From Selenomonadaceae bacterium UBA2897 (lineage in GTDB: Bacteria; Bacillota; Negativicutes; Selenomonadales; Selenomonadaceae), in contig DEDT01000019.1 of NCBI GenBank assembly GCA_002350105.1, positions 1 to 45,697 on the forward strand: 45,697 nt of DNA, written 5' to 3'. Below are positions 1-8,358 of the stretch, one piece after another. Below the pieces are notes generated by a model. That model was not told the DNA's origin. It saw only the letters and a list, made by a program, of their open reading frames with translations, and searched no databases. The position numbers were made by a program, and so were the translations under genes. How positions within the stretch are numbered: position 1 is the stretch's first letter; every line of letters starts with the position of its first letter.

Positions 1-129
1 ATTCTTCCTCCTTGAATGTGAGTCATTATTTGCTATGACGGACATCCATGCCCGCCTGTTTTATAACAGGCTCTGCGGACCGGCGGCTGCTAGCTGACTG
101 CCTGTCCGAGGGCTTATTATCCTGTTTAC
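1..129 (-). promoter_or_regulatory. 5' leader of a gene beyond the left edge (probably flagellin)
   Basis: Reading leftwards from the predicted start near 129, this stretch has no supported ORF and ends in a strong Shine-Dalgarno AAGGAGGAAG (13 to 4), so a start codon lies just outside the window. It holds a CCTGTT/AACAGG hairpin (55-70) and several GGA motifs, including ATGGATGT (49 to 42), which resembles the CsrA consensus, and the Shine-Dalgarno itself. The position after fliS/fliT and the sigma-28 promoter suggest a flagellin gene. That identity is inferred. Confidence 0.55.
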
Positions 130-136
130 ATGTATT

Positions 137-162
137 ATATCGGCGCGGCCGGGAAGATATTA
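137..162 (-). promoter_or_regulatory. sigma-28 (SigD/FliA) promoter
   Basis: On the minus strand the -10 is GCCGATAT (144 to 137), identical to the sigma-D consensus. TAAT (162 to 159) is the -35, with a 14-base spacer, inside the usual 14-16 range for TAAA-N-GCCGATAT promoters. It faces left, away from the fli genes, into the leader at the window edge. Confidence 0.75.
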
Positions 163-166
163 AGGG

Positions 167-198
167 TTTGCCGAAAATTTTTTCGTTTTTTCGGCAAA
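167..198 (-). terminator. hairpin after the fliD-fliS-fliT cluster
   Basis: TTTGCCGAAAA (167-177) pairs perfectly with TTTTCGGCAAA (188-198) around an A/T-rich loop. It sits 17 bases past the fliT-like stop. There is no clear U-run after the stem, so it may be an imperfect terminator or an mRNA 3'-end stabiliser. Confidence 0.45.
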
Positions 199-214
199 AT
201 GACAGGATTTCCAC

Positions 215-574
215 TCAATACTTCCGGTTCACGATATTGCCGAGGGGATTCAGGCGTCCCGCGGTGAGCTCGTAGGCGTGAACCTGCGCGGTGTTGCGCC
301 GGCTCTTGTTGAGCCAGGCCTTCGCCTTGTAGATGGTCTGCATCTCCAGCGGCTTGATCTCTCGCAGCAGCGCCGCGCACTCCGGTGTCCGGCGCCAGGC
401 CGCCATGCTCTCCGCCGGCTGCGCCTGCATCGCCTGCACGACCTGCTCCCGCTGCTCCACGAGCGCGAGAAACTCATCGATGTCCTGCCGATCGATGAAC
501 TTCAGCAGCTCCTGCGACAACGTGAGATAAAGCTGCCAGAGGCGGTGAAGCTCAGCCATCACGTCAGCTGACAT
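215..574 (-). CDS. fliT: FliT-like flagellar protein
   Basis: 119-residue, largely helical protein placed directly after fliS. The ATG at 574 is preferred because AGGGTG lies 7 bases upstream; this makes an 11-base overlap with the end of fliS. Residues around 15-45 (a run with LSQELLKFID and LALVEQREQVV) fit the N-terminal helices of FliT-family export chaperones, which bind FliD and regulate late flagellar assembly. The basic C-terminus (KAKAWLNKSRR) is less typical. Sequence conservation in this family is poor, so the assignment rests on size, helicity and position. It could instead be a lineage-specific flagellar accessory protein. Confidence 0.6.
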   Translation of the reverse strand: MSADVMAELHRLWQLYLTLSQELLKFIDRQDIDEFLALVEQREQVVQAMQAQPAESMAAWRRTPECAALLREIKPLEMQTIYKAKAWLNKSRRNTAQVHAYELTAGRLNPLGNIVNRKY

Positions 575-983
575 AGCTGTCACCCTGGCGATTGCTGTTC
601 TGTGCGCCCTTTTCCTTGCGCGCTTTGACCATGGCCTGAGCCCAGGCATCGCGCAGCTCATGCATGATGTCACGGGCCTCCTGGAGCTGTGCCGGATCGC
701 TCTTCATGTTGCCTTCGACGAGACGGTCATAGGCATAATTGTAGAGCGGCATCAGCTGATTCGAGATCTCATAATCCATGTTCAGCGTCGCGCGGAACTC
801 CGTGATGATGGCCTGTGCGCGCTGCAGATAGTTGTTCGTCTGCTCGTAGTCCTTCTTCGCCAAAGCGGCCATACCTTCATCGATGAATTTCAGGCAGCCG
901 TTGTAGAGCATGAGCGTGAGCGCCTCCGGCGTCGCCGTCATGATCTGCTGGCGTTTATAGGCTTCAGCTGCTGCATTTACCAT
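564..983 (-). CDS. fliS: flagellar export chaperone FliS
   Basis: 139 residues, normal for FliS, the cytosolic chaperone that keeps flagellin unpolymerised before export. The N-terminal YKRQQIMTATPEALTLMLYN segment (residues about 9-28) is the family hallmark, followed by a helical bundle with YNYAYDRLVEGN near residue 80. The tail after about residue 120 is polar and probably disordered. The start at 983 has GAGGAGG upstream at good spacing. The gene lies between fliD and a fliT-like gene, as in many Bacillota, and its presence supports a flagellin client nearby, probably just beyond the left edge. Confidence 0.95.
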   Translation of the reverse strand: MVNAAAEAYKRQQIMTATPEALTLMLYNGCLKFIDEGMAALAKKDYEQTNNYLQRAQAIITEFRATLNMDYEISNQLMPLYNYAYDRLVEGNMKSDPAQLQEARDIMHELRDAWAQAMVKARKEKGAQNSNRQGDSYVS

Positions 984-1033
984 ATTGTCATATCCTCCTC
1001 AAAACCATGGCCCGGCCTCTGCACCGTGGGGCA

Positions 1034-2761
1034 TCACCTGCCGCTGACGAAATTGAACTGTGCACTGAGCTTGGCGATGGCCGATTCCATGTCATCGTAT
1101 TTACTGTAGAGGGCCTTCTCGTAGGCATCCATCTTCGTCTTGAATGCCGTCATCTGATCCTGCAGATTCTTGAGCAGTGTGCCGAGACTGCTGCCGTCAT
1201 CGGCTTCCGACGAAGTGCCAGCGTAGGATTTCAGGTCCTTCAGCTGACTGTTCAGCGAATCGTAAAGACGATTCACGACGCCTTCCTTGTCGTAGTCCGT
1301 CGTTGTCGTCGTCGAGCCGTCCGCCAGCTTCGTCGTCGTCTCGCCCTTGGAGGCGAAAATCTGATAGACGCAGTCCGGATCGGCTGCGAGCGCCTTCTTC
1401 AGCTTATCCTCGTCCAGCGTGAGATGGCCCTGATCCGTCGAGGACTCGATGCCCAGCGACATCATCGTGTTGTAGCTGCTGTCGACGCTATCCACCGGCG
1501 TGTAGAGCGCTTCGCGCATGGCCGAGCGGATCTTGTTCAGCGTCGTGTCGTGGTAGAGCAGGCCGGACTTGGCCTTCTTGTTCCACTTGTCGATCTGGTC
1601 CTGCGTCATCGAGTTCTCCTGGGACTTCGTAAGCGGGCCGTAGTCGCTGTATTGCTTCTCGTTGAACTTGTCGTTCAACGAATCCATCATCTTGTTGTAG
1701 TCCTCGACGAACTTCTTGACGTTCTCGATGGCCTTGTCGGTATCCTGCGAGACCGTCATCGTCGAGCTGCCCGTGGAGGTCAGCGTATAGGTGACGTTCG
1801 CGGCCGAGATCTTGTTGCTGGACGACTTGTACAGCTTACCATCGATGGTGGCCTCCGCATCCGAGCCTGCAGCCGAAATCTCATCCGTATCAGCCGAGAT
1901 CGTCATGGCCGAGCTCAGCGTACTCGTGGCCGTGCCGCCGCTGGACGTCGTGGTAACGCTGCCCAGATTCAGGTTGTTCAGCAGCGTCTTGCCGTAGTCA
2001 TTGACCACCGCACCGCTGTCGTCCGTAGCCAGCGACAGGCGGATGGCATGCTCGGAGCCGCTGTCCTTCTGGTTCAGGGCGAAGGAATCATTCGCCGCAT
2101 CGTAGGAGGCCGTGAGGTTCAGGCCGGCGCTGTTGAACTTCGAGACGAGGTCGTTGAGCGTCTCCCCGCTGTTCAGCAAATCGCCGTAGGTAAAGGAAAT
2201 AATCTTGGCGTTGCTGGTGTCGTCGGAGCCATCCGTCGGCTTCGCCGTGTCCTTCACCACGAAGGAGATGGCCGTCTTTTGGCTCAGCGTCTCGTAGGGC
2301 TGCGACATCTGCGCCTTGAGGCTCTCCTGCGTCGCCTTGTCCATCACGACATCGGCGAGCTTGATGCCCGTGGCCTTGTTGTTCTCCATGATGTCCTTGT
2401 TCGCGCGCGTCACGGAGCCATTCGTCAACAGATAGGCGTTCGAAGCCGTCTTGCTGACACTCACCGTATGCGCCATGGCGACGGCGTTGGCGTTCGCGAC
2501 GGCCGTCGCGACGCTCGTGCTGCTGCTCGAGACCGTCATCGGGTTCGTCGTGTAGGACATCTTATACGTCGACAGCGTCGAATTCGTGAACGTGGAGACG
2601 TCGGAGTAAAGATCCGCATAGGCCTCCTTCATCCAGGTGTTCTGGACTTCTTTCTTGTAGAGTTTGTCATATTCGTTCTGCTTGCTCAGCATACCGACCT
2701 TGACCATGGAGTCAACGTCGATGCCCGAGCCGGACAGACCGTAGATACCGCTTGTACTCAT
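1034..2761 (-). CDS. fliD: flagellar hook-associated protein 2, filament cap FliD
   Basis: 575 residues. FliD caps the growing filament and folds incoming flagellin. The N-terminal D0/D1 signature (SGIYGLSGSGIDVDSMV, from about residue 4) and the C-terminal coiled region (LQDQMTAFKTKMDAYEKALY, then a short FNFVSGR end) match FliD_N and FliD_C. The middle is Ser/Thr/Asp/Ala-rich and variable, as expected for surface domains. A lone Cys occurs in DPDCVYQ, in the C-terminal half. The start at 2761 follows GGGAGGG. It lies 50 bases upstream of fliS, with the flaG-domain gene before it, the usual order. Confidence 0.95.
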   Translation of the reverse strand: MSTSGIYGLSGSGIDVDSMVKVGMLSKQNEYDKLYKKEVQNTWMKEAYADLYSDVSTFTNSTLSTYKMSYTTNPMTVSSSSTSVATAVANANAVAMAHTVSVSKTASNAYLLTNGSVTRANKDIMENNKATGIKLADVVMDKATQESLKAQMSQPYETLSQKTAISFVVKDTAKPTDGSDDTSNAKIISFTYGDLLNSGETLNDLVSKFNSAGLNLTASYDAANDSFALNQKDSGSEHAIRLSLATDDSGAVVNDYGKTLLNNLNLGSVTTTSSGGTATSTLSSAMTISADTDEISAAGSDAEATIDGKLYKSSSNKISAANVTYTLTSTGSSTMTVSQDTDKAIENVKKFVEDYNKMMDSLNDKFNEKQYSDYGPLTKSQENSMTQDQIDKWNKKAKSGLLYHDTTLNKIRSAMREALYTPVDSVDSSYNTMMSLGIESSTDQGHLTLDEDKLKKALAADPDCVYQIFASKGETTTKLADGSTTTTTDYDKEGVVNRLYDSLNSQLKDLKSYAGTSSEADDGSSLGTLLKNLQDQMTAFKTKMDAYEKALYSKYDDMESAIAKLSAQFNFVSGR

Positions 2762-2784
2762 GTTGATTCCCTCCCTGCAGGCTG

Positions 2785-3279
2785 TCAGGCTTTCTTATCG
2801 AGGAAAGCGCCCAGCCAATCCTTGGCTTTGATCATGTGCTTGATGAGATCTTCCGGCGGCACTTCCTTGAGCACCTTGCCGCTCTCCTTGTCCACCATCT
2901 TGACGGACATCGTATCCAGCTCTTTGTGATACTTGAACTGCAGGTTGCAATTGATGCGCGCCATGAGCTCGTTGAGCTCCTTCGTCACGTAGCTGACGGA
3001 CGCCTCGTCCATCGGCTTCTCGTCTTCGCGCTTTTTCTCCTTCTGCTGTTCCTTTTGCTGCTCCTGCACCTCCTGTTGCTGTGAGGTGCGTGCGGCGTTC
3101 TGCAGGCCCTGCTGCTGGATGGCTCCCTGCAGATCCCCCTGCCGGGCCTGAGCGTCGGCCTGCGGTGCCTGCTGTGCGGGCTGGGCCGCACTGACGCTGC
3201 TGTCACTGGTGCTGGCGGCCGCATTCGCAACGATGGCCGCCGAGATCATATCCGTGAGCTGTGAAACATTCCCTATCAT
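2785..3279 (-). CDS. flaG: FlaG-domain flagellar protein
   Basis: 164 residues. The C-terminal ~75 residues (from SYVTKELNELMARINCNLQF to the DLIKHMIKAKDWLGAFLDKK end) are a FlaG domain, a small fold linked to filament length or cap assembly and usually encoded next to fliD. The N-terminal ~85 residues are Ala/Gln-rich and then a dense Gln/Glu/Lys stretch (EVQEQQKEQQKEKKRED), probably disordered, making the protein longer than the ~120 residues common for FlaG. The start at 3279 is supported by GGAGGG. It is the gene before fliD in the transcription unit. Confidence 0.85.
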   Translation of the reverse strand: MIGNVSQLTDMISAAIVANAAASTSDSSVSAAQPAQQAPQADAQARQGDLQGAIQQQGLQNAARTSQQQEVQEQQKEQQKEKKREDEKPMDEASVSYVTKELNELMARINCNLQFKYHKELDTMSVKMVDKESGKVLKEVPPEDLIKHMIKAKDWLGAFLDKKA

Positions 3280-3358
3280 CTTCGCTATCCCTCCATAGAT
3301 GCTATGCTTTCCTTATGAAATAGTCGTAGATAAACGCTGCCTCCGCACGCTGCGAATC

Positions 3359-3589
3359 TCAGGGCTTCGGCGGCAGGGCGCTGGAAAGGTCGAGACCCTG
3401 TGGCGCCGGTGCGGCAGCCTGCCGGTTCTCCTCCTGGATCGCCCGGTAGATCTCACCGCGGTAGATCTTCACGCTGCGCGGTGCCTCGATGGCAATGCGC
3501 ACATTGTCGCCCTGCACCTCCACGATGTGGAGCACGATGTCATCGCCGATCATGATCTGCTGCCGGGGCTTTCTGGTTAATACGAGCAT
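3359..3589 (-). CDS. csrA: carbon storage/translation regulator CsrA
   Basis: 76 residues. CsrA dimers bind GGA motifs in mRNA leaders and block translation; in flagellated Bacillota the main target is the flagellin mRNA. The N-terminus MLVLTRKPRQQIMIGDDIV and the following IVEVQGDNVRIAIEAP are canonical. A C-terminal extension rich in Ala/Pro (about residues 55-76) goes beyond the RNA-binding core. AGGAGG precedes the start at 3589, and fliW ends 2 bases upstream, so the two are co-translated. A likely target leader lies at the left edge of this window. Confidence 0.97.
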   Translation of the reverse strand: MLVLTRKPRQQIMIGDDIVLHIVEVQGDNVRIAIEAPRSVKIYRGEIYRAIQEENRQAAAPAPQGLDLSSALPPKP

Positions 3590-3591
3590 GC

Positions 3592-4041
3592 TCAGTCCTC
3601 CTTTGCCTTGTCTGTGGGGAACAGGCGATGCTTCGTCTGATACGGACTGTGCTCCAGGACGAGCTGGCGTCCCTGCTGGTTCGCCACATTGATGACGAGC
3701 GGCGCCACGAGGTTCGCCGTCATATCCTGCACCCTGCCCTGCGGGATGGTCAGCAGCACGTAGAGCAGCATGTCCTCCTGACGCTCGAGGCCGAGTTTCT
3801 GCTGGTTCTCATCGTCGAGCTCGAACTCGTAGTCCGGGAAGAAGATAAACGGCATCGTCATGAGGAAGGCGAGATCCGGCGTCTTTAACGACTGCAGGAA
3901 GACGTAGGGACTTTCCTCGTCGTAGGGGATGATCACGAACTCGTGCTCCTGCTCAAAGGCGGGAATGCCCTCGGGGAAGTGGATGACTTTCTCGTCCTCC
4001 ACCTCGATGGGGCCAAAACGCAACGTATCAGCTTTTCTCAT
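3592..4041 (-). CDS. fliW: flagellar assembly factor FliW, CsrA antagonist
   Basis: 149 residues from the ATG at 4041, chosen because GGAGG sits at proper spacing; a longer in-frame start exists but has no ribosome site. FliW is a cytosolic beta-barrel that binds CsrA allosterically and is displaced by unfolded flagellin, tying flagellin synthesis to export. Family features are RFGPIEVEDEKVIHFPEGIP near the N-terminus and YVLLTIPQGRVQDMTANL (about residues 90-110). The fliW-csrA pair, with 2 bases between them, is a diagnostic arrangement. Confidence 0.95.
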   Translation of the reverse strand: MRKADTLRFGPIEVEDEKVIHFPEGIPAFEQEHEFVIIPYDEESPYVFLQSLKTPDLAFLMTMPFIFFPDYEFELDDENQQKLGLERQEDMLLYVLLTIPQGRVQDMTANLVAPLVINVANQQGRQLVLEHSPYQTKHRLFPTDKAKED

Positions 4042-4085
4042 GAATGTCTGCCTCCAAATACCTGAGTCCACGCATCAGGCGGTGC

Positions 4086-4664
4086 TCAGGCGTAAATATC
4101 ATAGCGGCCTTCCGTCGTCCAGCGCCGGACGTCCGCTTTCTGCTGCAGGTAGGTCTCGACCTGTCCCGGCGTGAAGTGCGTGCTGGCAAAGGCCTGCGTA
4201 TCGGCCTTCACCGTGACGTCGCCCTCGTCCGCCGTGCCCGTCACCTGCCCGGGCGTGATGTGTATCTTCGGCGGCGGGATCAGGGTGGTCACAATATGGC
4301 GCTGACGGCTGACCGTCTCGGCGAGTTGGCGGTCGTAGATGGCCGCGGGCTCGTCGCTATTGGGTCGCGCCGCTTGCGTGATGTTGTGCCAGGCGGCCTC
4401 CGTGTGCTTACTCGTCGTCTTGGCGAGATCTGAGAGTCCCTGCTGGCCATGCTCCCGCGCGAAATCCGCATTGTCGGTGTTGCCGTAGGCGTGACGGCTC
4501 TCGTAGGAGTCGATCTCGAGCTGCGGCTGCGTCCAGCCTGCATTGGACCGGGCCTGCCGCCCCTCCGTATGGAGCTGCGCCGGAATATAGTGTGCTTCCA
4601 GCTGCCCCAGCCGCGTGTGCATGCCGATCATCGGTTGCGTCACGCGCATGTTCAGGTAAAGCAT
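4086..4664 (-). CDS. YviE-like DUF6470 protein
   Basis: 192 residues from the ATG at 4664, which has AGGGGGTG 8 bases upstream; a GTG at 4673 is possible but less well placed. It sits between flgL and fliW, exactly where Bacillus subtilis has yviE. Features fit that family: a short hydrophobic N-terminus (MLYLNMRVTQPMIGMHTRLG) and a C-terminal half with PPPKIHITPGQVTGTADEGD. It has no transmembrane segment. Function in the family is not established; context suggests a flagellar role. The assignment rests on position and weak family resemblance. Confidence 0.65.
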   Translation of the reverse strand: MLYLNMRVTQPMIGMHTRLGQLEAHYIPAQLHTEGRQARSNAGWTQPQLEIDSYESRHAYGNTDNADFAREHGQQGLSDLAKTTSKHTEAAWHNITQAARPNSDEPAAIYDRQLAETVSRQRHIVTTLIPPPKIHITPGQVTGTADEGDVTVKADTQAFASTHFTPGQVETYLQQKADVRRWTTEGRYDIYA

Positions 4665-4710
4665 CCCGCGCACCCCCTTTCTTCTATCCTAGCAACGCTA
4701 ATTTAAAAGC

Positions 4711-6063
4711 TTATAAATAATCCGCAAGGCTCGTCGGCAGGATGCGGGCGCCGAGACTCAGGCTCATGTTGTAGACGGCCTGCGCCTCCATGAGCTGCAC
4801 TGCGAGCTTCGCGACGTCAGCCGAGCTCACATCTGTGATGTCCTGCGTGATCTGCGTGTTCTGGTTACCGAGCATCTCCTTGACGGAGTTGTAGAGATTC
4901 TGGCGGGAGCCGAGCTTCGTCTCCGCCGTGACCGTCACGGCATGCGCCTGATCCGAAATGGTCTGGCCGTCCGTGGTGAGCCACTTCGTATCGCCGCAGT
5001 CCGTCTTGGCATGCACGGTCAGCATCTCGTTCAGCATTGCCGTGCCGGAAAACGTGTTACCGGAGTTCGCATCGTCGAAGATGTCGCTGCCGAAGAGCTC
5101 CTGCCCCGTGACGTTGACCGTATCGGCCGAGGGATCCGTCGGGCCGTTCTGCTTGACCATGGAGATGTATTTCTGATCGCCCGTATAGGTCACAACCTGC
5201 TGCGATACTGTGGCAAAGGAGAACTCGACAGTACCGATATCCGGCTGTGTCATATTCACGGCCTCGGCACCCTTGAGCACCGTATTCTGCTGGATGAGCT
5301 CGCCCGTATTCTTGAAGTAGTCCGAGACCTTATGCGTGCCGTCGCTCCAGCCCTCCAGCTGACCCACGGCATCGATGGCCGGGTCAACGATGGCATTGGC
5401 GTTCTCCGCCGTCTTGTCCTTGTAGCCATTCTCGACGAAGTCCTGCGTGTAGATATAGCCGTTCGTCGTGTTCAGGTAGTAGGTATTGCCATCGCTGCCA
5501 TTGAGCGTAAGCATCTGGTGCAGGCTACCCGAACTGTCCGCGCCGCGCTTGCCGCCGAAGTAGGCGGCCTGCTTGTCATCGAGCGTCTTGGCGAGGCCGC
5601 GCTGAATCTTCTCCGTGGAAATGGCAAAAGGCTGCGTCGTATCGGACTGGCCGGAGAAGACGTAGCGGTCGCCCTGCTGGGTATTGCCCAGGGAGACGAG
5701 CTCCTGAATCTCGGCGAGCATCTCCTTGGCCGTGGCCTGCATGTCGTTCGTCGTATTCGTGTCATTCGCGGCCGCCACGGTCTTTTCCTTGAACGTCTGC
5801 ATGATATCGGTCATGCTGACCATGGCCGCATCCGTGTTCTTCATCCACGAGACCGCCGTGCTGACGTTCGACTGATACTGATTATTCTCGCTGTCCGAGA
5901 TATCGTAGCGCAGGTATTTCGCATAGCCCACGGAGTCATCGGACGGACGATGAATCTTATTGCCATCGCCCTGCTCCATGAGCTTACTCTGGCGCTCGTC
6001 TGCGGCGTTGAGCTGTTTCTGGTAGTTATAGACATTCTGCGTACTGGAAACGCGCAGTGACAT
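4711..6063 (-). CDS. flgL: flagellar hook-associated protein 3 FlgL
   Basis: 450 residues. FlgL is the junction protein between hook and filament. The N-terminal D0/D1 helix has the flagellin-like pattern (MSLRVSSTQNVYNYQKQLNA, then NKIHRPSDDSVGYAKYL near residue 35). The C-terminus ends with the matching helix (DVAKLAVQLMEAQAVYNMSL), and the variable surface domain lies between. One Cys occurs in AKTDCGDTKW (about residue 357). A ribosome site (GAGAGGTG) precedes 6063. It follows flgK after a 29-base gap in the same operon. Confidence 0.95.
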   Translation of the reverse strand: MSLRVSSTQNVYNYQKQLNAADERQSKLMEQGDGNKIHRPSDDSVGYAKYLRYDISDSENNQYQSNVSTAVSWMKNTDAAMVSMTDIMQTFKEKTVAAANDTNTTNDMQATAKEMLAEIQELVSLGNTQQGDRYVFSGQSDTTQPFAISTEKIQRGLAKTLDDKQAAYFGGKRGADSSGSLHQMLTLNGSDGNTYYLNTTNGYIYTQDFVENGYKDKTAENANAIVDPAIDAVGQLEGWSDGTHKVSDYFKNTGELIQQNTVLKGAEAVNMTQPDIGTVEFSFATVSQQVVTYTGDQKYISMVKQNGPTDPSADTVNVTGQELFGSDIFDDANSGNTFSGTAMLNEMLTVHAKTDCGDTKWLTTDGQTISDQAHAVTVTAETKLGSRQNLYNSVKEMLGNQNTQITQDITDVSSADVAKLAVQLMEAQAVYNMSLSLGARILPTSLADYL

Positions 6064-6092
6064 ATTCTTTCACCTCTCCTATCTAACACGCA

Positions 6093-7817
6093 TCAACGGC
6101 CGACCATGCCGGTGCTATTGATGAGCTTGTCGAGCATTTCATCCATCGTCGTCAGGCAGCGGGAGCAGGCCCCGTAGCCCTGCTGGAACTTGATCATATT
6201 CGTGAGCTCCTCATTCCAGTCCACGCCGGCCGTCGAAGTACGCCAGTTCTGGATCTGCAGGATGAGGTCATCCTGGGCCTGCTGCTTCGAATCCATATTC
6301 TCGGAGTCGCTGCCCAGCTTGCTCGTCATGCTCTGGTAGAAGCTGTTCAGCGAGATCACGCCGATGGAACGCGGCGTCGTCGGATCCTGCGTGCCGGACT
6401 GGTTCAGGTTGAAGAGGTTCGACAGGTAGACGGCGTTCGTGCCATCGCCCTCGCCGTTGATGCCGATGGAGTAGGCATTCTCAACCTTTGCACCCGTGTT
6501 GCTCACATCCTGCTCCACCGTGAACACGCGCGCCGCGATGAGGTTCTGACCCGCGACCTCCGTGAGCTTGTCGTTGACGCAAAGCGCATCGATGAGCTCC
6601 ATGCCCCGGAGGTTCGACGCCTTCTCCGCTGCGCCCGGCGTGCCCGAGACCGTCACGCGCGCCTCGCTAGAGGCATCATCCGGCACAGAGAGGCTGCGCG
6701 TCACGCTGCTGTACTGGCGTGCCACCACGCTCTTCGTCGTATCATCCCAGGTGTAGATCGTGCGGTCATCGCCGAAGAAGTTCAGGCCGAAGGCCGGGCC
6801 CGTGTAGGCCGTCTCCTGCGAAGTGTAGTCGCGCAGGTCGCTGTCCGTGCCGCCGATGCCCGCACCCTGCTGATGCAACTGGTTAAAGGTCGTGAGAAAG
6901 AAGCCGGCCATATCGCCCATCTTATCGATGAAGGTCTTGTCCTCGACGATCGTATCCTGCAAGCTGCGGAAAATGCCGTTCTCCGGCATGAAATCGATGT
7001 TGGCCTCCTTGACCTTGATGTTGAAGTCGTTGACGCCGTACTCCGAATTGTGGATGGGGTCCGAGAGCTCCAGCGTCATCGAGCTGGAGCCCGCCACGAG
7101 GCTCGTGCCGTTGGAGACGATGTTGTACATGCCGTTCGGCTGCTCGTAGACATTGAGGTTCACATAGGTCGACATCTCATCGACGATGTTGTCGCGCTGG
7201 TCGCGCAGGTCATTGGCCTTCGCGCCCGTGGACTCCGTGAGCGCGATATTCTTGTTCAGCAGCGCGACCTGGGAACTCAGGCTGTTGAATTTCTGCAGGT
7301 CCGTGCGCATATCGTCGTACTGCGAGTTGATCTGGCTCTGCATCTGCGTCGACACCGTCTTCATCTTGTCGATAAGCGACTGGGCATCCGAGATGACCGC
7401 CACACGGTTGCTGGACGTCGAAGCGCCGCTGGAGAGCGTCTGCCAGGCGTTGTAGAATTTCTCCAGCTCGTTGAGCACGCCCACCTTTTTCGTATCGTTG
7501 AAGACGGCCTCGACCTTGTCGTAGTTCTTCTGGCGTATCTCGTAGTAGCTCTTCGTCGAACTCTCGGTCCAGTACTGCTTGTCGGCGTAGACGTCGCGCG
7601 CACGCTCGATGCTGGCCGCCGCCACGCCCGTACCGGAGAGCATGTGCCCGTTGACCGTCTCCACGTACTGCGCGCGCGTGGCGTGCTGGTCGACGCTCTG
7701 GCGCGAGTAGCCCTTCGTCGCCGCATTGGAGATGTTGTGGCCCGTCGTGTCGAGGGAAAGCTGGTTTGTCGTTATGCCCGAAACCATCGTATTCAGGCCG
7801 GCGAAAGTGGAACGCAT
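6093..7817 (-). CDS. flgK: flagellar hook-associated protein 1 FlgK
   Basis: 574 residues from the ATG at 7817 (GAAAGGA 8 bases upstream); the ATG at 7826 overlaps that ribosome site and is rejected. FlgK joins hook and filament with FlgL. The N-terminus (STFAGLNTMVSGITTNQLSL, then NISNAATKGYSRQ) carries the rod/hook signature, and the C-terminus has the matching D0 helix. Unusually, that helix carries a CxxC motif (GYGACSRCLTTMDEMLDKL, about 30 residues from the end). Cysteine pairs are not expected in exported axial proteins. Client of the FlgN-like chaperones encoded just upstream. Confidence 0.96.
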   Translation of the reverse strand: MRSTFAGLNTMVSGITTNQLSLDTTGHNISNAATKGYSRQSVDQHATRAQYVETVNGHMLSGTGVAAASIERARDVYADKQYWTESSTKSYYEIRQKNYDKVEAVFNDTKKVGVLNELEKFYNAWQTLSSGASTSSNRVAVISDAQSLIDKMKTVSTQMQSQINSQYDDMRTDLQKFNSLSSQVALLNKNIALTESTGAKANDLRDQRDNIVDEMSTYVNLNVYEQPNGMYNIVSNGTSLVAGSSSMTLELSDPIHNSEYGVNDFNIKVKEANIDFMPENGIFRSLQDTIVEDKTFIDKMGDMAGFFLTTFNQLHQQGAGIGGTDSDLRDYTSQETAYTGPAFGLNFFGDDRTIYTWDDTTKSVVARQYSSVTRSLSVPDDASSEARVTVSGTPGAAEKASNLRGMELIDALCVNDKLTEVAGQNLIAARVFTVEQDVSNTGAKVENAYSIGINGEGDGTNAVYLSNLFNLNQSGTQDPTTPRSIGVISLNSFYQSMTSKLGSDSENMDSKQQAQDDLILQIQNWRTSTAGVDWNEELTNMIKFQQGYGACSRCLTTMDEMLDKLINSTGMVGR

Positions 7818-7841
7818 GGATACCATCCTTTCAAAATTTCA

Positions 7842-8312
7842 TCAGACATTCGCATCAAACATGCGCACGCCGCGCCGGTTCTCGACCGTGGCCGCGCCCG
7901 GTGGGGCGTAGGTATCGCTGGCCTGTGCCTGATTCATGACATTGATATGAAATGTAATATAATTATTGCTCTGCCTGAGCAGCTGCCGCGTGCTCTGAAG
8001 CGCCTGACGCATACGGGGCTGCAGTACGCCAAGCGCCGCGAGCAGGCGTCCCGCCAGCTGCCTTGCTTCGCCCTGGGGCTGCGCTGCGAGCCAATCCGCC
8101 GCGGTCTCGCAGCCCGCCCCCTGCAGGTACGCCTCCTGCTGCCTGGCCGTCGCCTCCAGCTGACTCAGCAGTGGCTCCAGGACCGCCGTCGCCTCGCGCA
8201 CGCCCTGCCCATTGCTGTGGGTCTTGAGGATATCCGCGAGGACGGCGAGCTGCTGCGTCGCCGCATTCACCTGCCGGAGCTGCTGCTGCAGCAGCTGCAC
8301 CATCGTCTGCAT
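7842..8312 (-). CDS. second FlgN-like flagellar chaperone
   Basis: 156 residues, predicted helical and Gln/Leu/Ala-rich. It sits between a typical flgN and flgK. The C-terminal segment with NNYITFHINVMNQAQ and SDTYAPPGA resembles the C-terminal region of FlgN proteins, and the end RGVRMFDANV resembles short motifs seen at the ends of flagellar accessory proteins. The N-terminus (MVQLLQQQLRQVNAATQQLA) is a coiled coil. The start at 8312 has GAGGGG 8 bases upstream. Most Bacillota carry only one gene at this place, so this looks like a diverged tandem duplicate, perhaps specialised for FlgK or FlgL. Confidence 0.55.
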   Translation of the reverse strand: MQTMVQLLQQQLRQVNAATQQLAVLADILKTHSNGQGVREATAVLEPLLSQLEATARQQEAYLQGAGCETAADWLAAQPQGEARQLAGRLLAALGVLQPRMRQALQSTRQLLRQSNNYITFHINVMNQAQASDTYAPPGAATVENRRGVRMFDANV

Positions 8313-8358
8313 CGCTTCATCCCCTCAAATCGTTTCTCTACTATAGATGCCTGCCTGC

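Noticed and set aside
26..214. 62-codon minus-strand ORF near the left edge
   Set aside because: It spans the hairpin and the sigma-28 promoter, has no ribosome site and a random composition.
1007..2929. Long plus-strand open frame of 640 codons across fliD
   Set aside because: It is the antisense shadow of fliD, rich in Arg/Leu/Val and without a ribosome site or family features. The same holds for the long opposite frames over sdhA, metG and ricT.
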